Shown: piece after piece, positions 5,833-11,706 of the stretch
Numbering within the stretch: the stretch's first letter is position 1
Layout of the letters: each line of letters opens with the position of its first letter
Assembly (NCBI GenBank): GCA_036939755.1
Contig: JALLAZ010000849.1
Location: 1 to 11,706 of the forward strand
Length of the DNA: 11,706 nucleotides
Source: Stephanodiscus triporus
Taxonomy: Eukaryota > Bacillariophyta > Thalassiosirophyceae > Thalassiosirales > Thalassiosiraceae
Direction: 5' to 3'
The notes under the pieces: generated by a model
Told to the model about the DNA's origin: nothing
Database searches by the model: none
What the model saw: the letters and a program-made list of their open reading frames with translations, nothing else
Made by a program: the position numbers and the translations under genes

Positions 5833-8303
5833 TCACACATTCACCGATTTGCTCGTACTGCCCATCCCCTCGAGGAATTTGTCGCTCCCCTGCTCCAGCA
5901 ACCTCCGACTCACGTCGTCGACCGCATTCTTCATGTTCAGCTGGTACGCCTCCATCTTATCCCTCAATCCAGGACGGCTCGCGCAGAGACACCGTACCGC
6001 CAACAGCCCAGCGTTCGTCGCGTTCCCGATCGCGACCGTCGCTACCGGCACCCCCCGCGGCATCTGCACTATGCTAAGCAGCGAGTCCTGCCCGTTCAAC
6101 GTCGACGTCTTGATTGGAACGCCGATCACGGGCAGGGGGGTCATGGCCGCGACCATCCCCGGCAGGTGCGCCGCCCCCCCGGCCCCGGCGATGATGACCT
6201 GCAGTCCGCGATCGGAGGCCGATCGGGAGTACGCAACGAGCTTCTCCGGCGTGCGGTGCGCCGAGACGACGTCGACCTCGTACGGCACGCCGAACTCCCG
6301 AAGCACCTCCACGGCGTCCTGCATCGTGGGCAGGTCGCTGTGCGATCCCATGATGATGCCCACGAGGGGAGGACGGGCGTCGCCGATGCCGCCGCGCCGG
6401 GGAAGGACGTCCTCGCTTATCCCCTCGGCGCGGAGCAATTCCGACAGCGGTCCGTCCAGTTCCGCGTGGGAGTCGGCGGTGATGTTGATGTGTCCCATCT
6501 TCCTGCCCGGACGGTATCCCTTGCCGTACCAGTGGACGACCGCCCGGGGCATGGACATGGCGGCGTTGATCCCGCGCATCGTTCGATCGATGCCGCCGGA
6601 TGGCGACCCGAGGACGTTGACCACTAAAAAGGGAGAATCGAATTTTCGAGGTGGAGGATGGGGGGGGGATGTCGTTAGTTTTCCATCGGACGATGCGGGG
6701 AAAGTTTGTACGACAAAGAATTACTACATGCGCCTCATTGTATCGCCGAAAACTAACTCACTCGCGGCCGCGCCCACGATCATATCGGTGCTCCCCAACG
6801 GAAGGCCGCACACCGCCCTCAGGTGATTCTCGAACTGCGACACGGCGCACGCGTCCTGGGTGTAATGCCCCGTGTTGTGCGGACGCGGGGCGACCTCGTT
6901 CAGCAACACGTCCAAATTATCGTCGTCGTCGAAGTCGTCGTCGTCGTCGTTGTTCTTCTTCTTCTTCTTCGCAAGGAAAAGCTCGACCCCGAACATCCCC
7001 GTGGCGCCATCGCCGAGGCACGCCACCGCCCTAATCGCGACGTCCTCGCACCTGCGACGGACGCGCTCGGGAACGTCCCGGGCGGGCACGAGCACGACCC
7101 GACATATCGAGTCGGTCTGTATCGCGGTCGCGGCGGGATACGATCGCACCTCCCCCGTCGTGGACCTAACGACCATCACGGCCACCTCGGAGTGAAAGTT
7201 CACCCACCCCTCGGCGTACAGCGCCGACGACGACGACGACGACGAGGATGACGACGACGTTACTATCCTCCCGCCGTCGTCCTCGACGACGGTCAATCCG
7301 AGATCCGACAGGGCGGCCCTCACGGCGTCGTCGGTGATTTCGCGAAGCACCGCATTCCCTCGACCGTCGTACGCTCCCCTTCGCGATTTGAGCATCAGGG
7401 GCAATCCGAGGGACGCGGCGGCATACCGGATGGAGTCGACGGTGGGCACGTCGACGTAGGGGGGGAGAGGTATGTCGTGTTTCGAGAAGTATTCCTGTCG
7501 AATCGGGCGGGGGGAGGGGGAGGGGGGAGGGGGGGGGATGGTGAGAAGGAAAAAATGACATCGGATGGACCGAGGTCCGATCGGGGTCATCGTGAGAAAT
7601 GATGATATCCGATCGGATGACGAAAAGAGAAGATGACAACGAGTCGACGATCGATGAGCGACGCGAATGCATTTCCCTCCACACGGCACGGAGACGAGTG
7701 GGCGTATATCATCTTAGTTCCACGCGAAAAATGGCCAATGTCCCCCCTTCCTCCTCGCGGATCGCACCTCCCACATCCCCTCCTCCCAACTCTTCCCACA
7801 TCCGCCGCCCCCCCCCCCGGAAAAGAAGGAAGAAGAACGAAGAAGGAGAGGGAAAGAATAAGAGAGACAGAGAGATACTATATGAAACTCGCCTTCTGGG
7901 CGAACTTGTCCTGTATGATCCCCACGACCCTGCTCGACGGCTGGACGTTGACCCCCCCCTCCTCCATCCTCGCGAGTTCGCGAACCCCGACGTGCTCGAT
8001 CTCCATCGTCACCACGTGACACCCCCTCGACAACTCTCGCAATTTCTTCTCGTCGTACAATCCGCCCGCGACGATTCGGGACGACGATCGTCCGTCTCCG
8101 CCTTCGTCGTCGTCGTCGTCGTCACGTCCCCCCCCGACGACATGCGATGCCGGACAGTCCGTTCCGGACGGGTCGAGGAATTTCATCGTCACGTTGAGGC
8201 GGGGGGATTCGAGGGCCATCATCCGACCGAGCTGTCCTCCCCCGACGCATCCAACGACTAGGGATGACGGAGACGTCGGCAGGGGTTTGCTGGGGTCGCT
8301 CAT
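5833..8303 (-). CDS. ADE2: Phosphoribosylaminoimidazole carboxylase, PurK-PurE fusion (644 aa, three exons)
   Basis: This bifunctional enzyme of de novo purine synthesis turns AIR into N5-CAIR with ATP and bicarbonate (PurK part), then into CAIR (PurE part). Exons on the minus strand are 7893-8303, 6762-7494 and 5833-6623; introns are 398 and 138 bases. Intron 2 starts GTGAGT and its split codon A|TG gives Met382; intron 1 appears to be GC-AG. PurK spans about 14-440: GGGQLGRM at 21-28, VVTMEIEHV at 97-105, ATP-grasp [12 protein letters not shown] at 173-184 and [17 protein letters not shown] at 336-352. PurE spans about 466-600: GSHSD at 474-478, SAHRTP at 502-507 and [11 protein letters not shown] at 528-538. 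Low-complexity inserts break the PurK part: Asp at 61-66, eleven Ser at 217-227, and a Lys/Asn/Asp run at 313-329. ATG 8303 puts the nucleotide-binding motif at the usual N-terminal place; no targeting peptide is evident, so cytosol is likely. Confidence 0.93.
7495..7892 (-). other. ADE2 intron 1, apparent GC-AG intron
   Basis: On the minus strand exon 1 ends CAGAAG and the intron begins GCGAGT. It ends in a long C/T tract and ATTCGACAG before GAATAC. The join gives [18 protein letters not shown], the expected PurK continuity. The nearby GT dinucleotides fail: one (7888-7887) gives the wrong phase with this acceptor, and the other makes a stop codon. The intron is pyrimidine-rich on the sense strand, with several runs of C, and I see no gene in it. 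Confidence 0.7.
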
Positions 8304-8542
8304 GGTTCGGGTACGTTGCCGGGGGGGGAGATGGGATGGGATGGGATGGGGATGGGGATGGGGAATGCCGCGTTAGTAGAGAGTGTATCGTAACTCAATA
8401 ATGCCGAGCACCGACGCGAGCTTAGGTATCTATCTACAACATACCTACCTAGAGGTATCGTAGATACGAAGATACTGCGCGCGAGGACTTGCGGTGGCGG
8501 AGGGCAGCGTCTGGCCGACGGTACCATTAGTAAGCTTTTAAC
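8304..8542. promoter_or_regulatory. Divergent promoter, ADE2 / methyltransferase
   Basis: The 239 bases separate the two start codons. Beside the ADE2 start is a G-rich ATGGG tandem. Nearer the middle are overlapping palindromes: TACCT-AG-AGGTA at 8446-8457 and GTATC-GTA-GATAC at 8455-8467. Another AGGTATC copy lies near 8424-8430. Such clustering of half-sites suggests binding of a dimeric factor, but no factor is known to me for these words. Confidence 0.5.
8321..8363 (+). repeat. G-rich tract and ATGGG tandem repeat
   Basis: A run of eight G (8321-8328) is followed by about six units of ATGGG or GATGGG to 8363. There are seven G-tracts of three or more within 43 bases, enough to form a G-quadruplex on the plus strand. 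It falls in the 5' leader of ADE2, where the messenger would carry the C-rich complement. Confidence 0.65.
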
Positions 8543-9726
8543 ATGAATTTCGTATTTCATTATTTTGCCCTCCTACTTACCTCCTCCGAGGGTGCCGATA
8601 TGGAGTGCTTCGGGGAGGATGATTCCGACGACGACGAATACGACGACGACGACGACGTCGACGGGGGGAGGACCTTCCCGATGCGGGATCCGTCGTGCGG
8701 CGTGTGCCGCTTCCATCCGAATACGGAAATGTCCCTCCTCGCGCACGTGAGGAACGACTGCTCCTCTAAGACCACGACGACGACGACGACGACGCGAAGC
8801 TGCCACTCCCGCGACGTCCTTCGCGCGATCGACGATTTCTGCGTTTCGCGCCATTGGATGATGCACGTTGGTCCCGAGAAGGGGGATATCCTCGCGGGGG
8901 CGCTCAGGGGCGCGATGCTCGCGAAGAAGGCGATGGCGAAGGCGCGTGCGCGCGCCGCCGTCGTTCCCACCGCCGCCGCCTCATCCTCATCCTCCTCCTC
9001 CTCGACAAGTTATAACGTTCAGTTCGTCGCCGTGGAGCTCGGGACGTATTGCGGATATGCGTCCATGTTGATGGGCGCGACGATGCGCGAAGTGATGTCC
9101 TCGTCGGACGACGGCGACGGGATGGACTGTCGTTTGTTCACCGCGGAAATCAATGTCGAATACGCGAAAATCGCCTCGGAGATCATCCGCCTTGGCCGCA
9201 TGGAGGATCTGATTTCCGTCCACGAGGTCGGATACGACGGACGCGACACGGACGTCGTGTCCGCCGTTGCCGACGCCATGTCGAACGACGTCCCTCGATG
9301 CGATGTCGATACCACGGCCGCAACCACGCCCACGATCGACTTCCTCTTCATCGATCACGACAAGGATGCGTACACATCGGACCTGTGCAAACTCGAGGCA
9401 TCGGGCATGATCCGAAGCGGCACGAGGGTCGTCGCGGACAATGTTATATTCGCAAATATCGACGACTACGTGGGATACGTTCGGCGGAAGGAGGAGATGG
9501 GGATCGTGAAAACGACAACGATACCATGTCATGTCGAATATAGTTCATACAACGACGAGTCTCGCGGGACCGTGCAAAATTACCAAGATGGCATCGGTAA
9601 GTTGGAAAAGCCTTGGTTTATTCGCATTGCACATTATAACTCATTGTACTTATGGACCTCATTGTTATTTCCCCCCCTTTACTTTCTTGGCATGTAGAAA
9701 TCACAGACTATTTGCGTGATCCATAG
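8543..9726 (+). CDS. Catechol-O-methyltransferase-like enzyme with N-terminal Cys/His motif (360 aa, two exons)
   Basis: The enzyme should transfer a methyl group from S-adenosylmethionine to a hydroxyl of a small, probably catecholic, acceptor; the substrate is unknown. Exons are 8543-9596 and 9698-9726. The intron (101 bases) starts GTAAGT and ends TGTAG, and the join G|AA gives DGIEITDYLRDP. Catalytic features match animal COMT: HWMMHVGPEKGDIL at 104-117, ELGTYCGY at 165-172, AEIN at 201-204, IDHDKD with Asp271 and Lys274, metal ligands Asp299-Asn300 in ADN, and Glu332 in VEY. The N-terminus differs from COMT: an Asp-rich stretch (27-40), then CGVCRFHP...HVRNDC at 52-73, a C-x2-C-x12-H-x4-C pattern like a C2HC zinc finger, then eight Thr. 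A Ser run (147-154) precedes the SAM fold. ATG 8543 gives a weakly hydrophobic start. The pyrimidine-rich run at 8555-8585 also resembles an intron end, so an upstream exon or a start at Met20 (8600) is possible. Confidence 0.85.
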
Positions 9727-9779
9727 ATTGCAATAATTATTCAATCATTAATTACTTTGATTCGCTAGTAAGCATGTCT

Positions 9780-9805
9780 CATAAATAATTCAAGGAGTAT
9801 TTATG
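9780..9805. other. Inverted repeat, possible 3'-end hairpin
   Basis: CATAAATA (9780-9787) and TATTTATG (9798-9805) are perfect complements around ten bases. The element starts 54 bases past the methyltransferase stop codon and may lie in its 3' UTR. Confidence 0.4.
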
Positions 9806-9857
9806 CCTTGTCCTCAACACGCACACAATTAAAATTTTGTCAATCATTTCGATTTTT

Positions 9858-9869
9858 TACATGCATGTA
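9858..9869. other. 12-base palindrome TACATGCATGTA
   Basis: This is a perfect palindrome in the middle of the convergent spacer. It contains a GCATGC-like core and could bind a dimeric protein, but it may also be chance. Confidence 0.3.
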
Positions 9870-10081
9870 TCGATCCACTACTACTTATCATAGGCGTAAT
9901 TCTCTGTGAGGTGGTTACTGCTACTGCGTGGAGGAGGTAGGGTTTCGTGGTTGGTCGGTTCCGCGGGATGGAGAGTAGAGTGCTTGTACTGCTCGTTTTC
10001 ATTTCCTCGGGATACTAGCTGCAAAGAAATTGTGTGCGCACGGCGAAGACCAGAGAGCTGTCGATGGAGAATTGGGGATTA

Positions 10082-10731
10082 TCAGCCAACCATGTACGAA
10101 ACGATCCTATCCACCACACTCAAGTTTCGACTCTCCTCGATAGAAACCTCGCGTATTCCAACAACTCCCCACGGTTCGCTTACCCTCTCGGCGTCTCCGG
10201 ATACCAACGGTACGTCGCGTCGACTGCCGCTCCTTCGGCAGTCGTCGCCATCGTATTTCGAGGAGGCGGCGTCGATCCAGGGCAGCAGCACCCTCGCCAC
10301 GGCGGTGGGCGCCTCGTGGTTTGGACAGTGCCCGACGTTCTCAAGCGAGATGTACCTACGTGCGGGCGTCCTAATCTCGTCGTCGGAGCGGCCACGGGAG
10401 GTGGAGGTGGAGGAGTGGGGGGAGGCGTGCATCCTCTTCGCGATGGCCAGGGTGCACCACGGATCGTTCGCCCCGAACAGGAGCAGGACGTCGACCTCGA
10501 CATCCGCCAGGGCGCGATAGAAGTCCGCCGGCGTCGGCGACGGGGGGGCGGCAGTTCGCGCGACGTGGAGTTTGCGGTCGTCGGCGTCGGCGTTTACGTC
10601 GGCGTCGTCGCGGGGACCAGACATCGTACGTCCCTCCGACGCGGGCGCCGACCACAGAATCGACGCGAAGGCGGCGTGACCGCCCCTCCCCTCCGTGCAG
10701 GCCCGGATCCTCGCCCCCAACGCCCCCGCCT

Positions 10732-10762
<31 letters not shown>

Positions 10763-11617
10763 TGTCGCCACTCCCGCGCGTCCGTCGTCTTCGTTGTCGT
10801 TGTTGTTGTCATCGTCGTCGTCGTCATCGTCGAAGCCGTCGTGGAACGTCCCGTCGAACGCACCCTCGTGCACGTACGCGGCTTTCAGGTACGCGTCGAT
10901 GACGCCCGAGTCGCGAATCGCGTCGAACAGACCCCGTCCGACGAATCGCGGCAACGGAGGCGGGGGCAACCTCCCGTCCCACCCGGGAAGGTTCAGTCCC
11001 CAGACGGGGGTGGCGTTCAGGAGCGCGAGGGAGGAGATCAGGGACGGATGTCTACGCGAGAGCATCGTGGCTAGGTACCCACCCACGGAATTCCCGACCA
11101 GGTGCACCCCCCCCACCTCGCCGATGCTCGACGACGACGACGGCACGACGACCTCCTCGAGGAACCCCCCCAGCTGTTCGAGCCACGTGTCCGCCGAGTA
11201 ATCGAGATCGCGCTCGTTCGCCGATCGTCCGTCGTCGCACTCCGTCGGCCACGACCGTCCCTGTCCGAGGTAATCGACGCCGTACACCAGATATCGCGTC
11301 CCCCCGCCTACCCGTCGTCGATCGTTCCCCCGATCACGAGTACGATCACGATTACGATAACGACGACGTCCCTCGAGCAGGAGCTTGCGCATGAGCCTGT
11401 GCTGGTGGAACGTTCCCACCCCGAAGCCGTTCAGGAGCAATATCGGCACGACGGATTCGTCCGCGGACGGGGAACGTTCGTCGACGCCGACGCTCGCGAC
11501 CTCGTAGGATATGGGATGCACGCCCCGGAACATCCACGTCCCCCGTTCAAGAATCAGATCGGGAACGGCGTCGTCGACTTCGCCGTCGTAGTCGTAGTCG
11601 TAGTCGTCGTCTTCTTC
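10082..11617 (-). CDS. Alpha/beta hydrolase, pheophytinase-like, 5' partial
   Basis: A serine hydrolase of the alpha/beta fold, likely cleaving an ester; the pattern resembles plant pheophytinase-type proteins, which act on chlorophyll breakdown products in plastids. Counting from the Met at 11533 (483 residues to TGA 10082-10084): oxyanion-type NGFGVG at 35-40, VYGVDYLGQGRSWP at 83-96, nucleophile Ser149 in GNSVGG followed by LLNATPVWG at 171-179, acid Asp357 in GANDPWC, and His402 in NVGHCPNHE. Coding clearly continues upstream of that Met: 28 more codons contain DYDYDYDGE and then VPDLILERGTW, giving the conserved WMFRG start of the domain. The exon probably begins at 11617 after the acceptor CGGCAG. 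The frame stays open to the window edge, so a longer exon with a Leu run is possible. The first exon and any targeting peptide lie outside. Inserts of Asp/Asn (235-247) and Ser (258-267) interrupt the cap region. Confidence 0.85.
10733..10832. repeat. Trinucleotide repeats inside the hydrolase gene
   Basis: Bases 10733-10762 are nearly pure CGA repeats, read as Ser (TCG) on the coding strand. Bases 10795-10832 are TCG/TTG repeats read as Asp and Asn. Together they encode the adjacent Ser and Asp/Asn runs of the cap region. Confidence 0.7.
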
Positions 11618-11706
11618 CTGCCGGGCGGGTGGGAGACGGCAAACACGGAGGAGGAGGAGGAGGAGGAGGAGGAGGAATACGGGGGGGGGGGGTTTATTTC
11701 GCGGGA
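11618..11706 (-). other. Probable intron end upstream of hydrolase exon
   Basis: On the minus strand this reads 12 C, then ten units of CTC/TCC (bases 11647-11676 on the plus strand are GGA repeats), then CCCGGCAG before the exon. A long pyrimidine tract ending in CAG fits a 3' splice site. The same bases are open in the coding frame and would read as Pro and Leu runs, so coding sequence is not excluded. Confidence 0.5.

Larger units (their letters stand above)
9727..10081. other. Convergent intergenic spacer (355 bases), AT-rich
   Basis: This lies between the stop codons of the methyltransferase and the hydrolase and should contain both 3' UTRs. It is strongly AT-rich in its first half. Two symmetric elements, listed separately, stand out. 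No gene or RNA is recognised. Confidence 0.45.

Noticed and set aside
5786..6826. Plus-strand 346-residue frame
   Set aside because: It is antisense to ADE2 exon 3, whose PurE motifs are unmistakable on the minus strand.
6918..6970. Lys/Asn/Asp run in ADE2 as an unrecognised intron
   Set aside because: The sense strand here is a purine-rich AAG/AAC/GAC repeat without good GT or AG boundaries, and the frame continues straight into the conserved [12 protein letters not shown] motif.
10034..11074. Plus-strand 346-residue frame with Arg- and Val-rich runs
   Set aside because: It is antisense to the hydrolase, and its runs are the complement of the Asp and Ser repeats.
1..11706. A gene cluster or defence/biosynthetic system, mobile element or CRISPR array
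   Set aside because: The genes are spliced, face different ways and belong to unrelated processes. No transposase, integrase, terminal repeats or regularly spaced repeats were found.

Overview
The window looks like nuclear DNA from a photosynthetic stramenopile, most likely a centric diatom. Four things suggest this: short introns (101 to 398 bases) that join reading frames cleanly; a small protein with a signal peptide ending in an ATA-F motif of the diatom plastid ASAFAP type; a purine enzyme fused in the order PurK-PurE; and a ciliary coiled-coil gene (DRC4/GAS8 family), expected where flagellated sperm are made. The assignment is inference from these features; no species was identified.

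Layout. Bases 1-1430 hold two plus-strand genes of unknown function: a doubtful short one (486-701) and a better one with a leader-like N-terminus (1020-1427). A minus-strand two-exon gene for a 124-residue plastid-type protein follows (1976-2464). It shares a 435-base divergent promoter with a three-exon plus-strand gene for a 245-residue protein with two membrane segments (2900-3899). That gene converges with the intronless DRC4 gene (3917-5290, minus), leaving 17 bases between the stop codons. After a 542-base spacer comes the three-exon ADE2-type gene (5833-8303, minus), whose first intron appears to be of the GC-AG class. It is divergent from a plus-strand catechol-O-methyltransferase-like gene (8543-9726), which carries an N-terminal Cys/His motif and acidic tracts. 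A minus-strand alpha/beta hydrolase resembling the pheophytinase group (10082-11617) runs toward the window edge and is incomplete at its 5' end.

The genes do not form a pathway. They mix purine synthesis, cilium structure, methyl transfer, a hydrolase and unknown organellar proteins, as in ordinary eukaryotic gene order. No mobile element, CRISPR array, tRNA or rRNA was recognised. The main points of interest are the spliced genes that single-frame reading misses, the GC-AG intron, runs of Asp, Ser, Thr or Asn inserted in three neighbouring enzymes, the finger-like motif fused to the methyltransferase, and the ciliary gene lying in a less GC-rich stretch between GC-rich genes.
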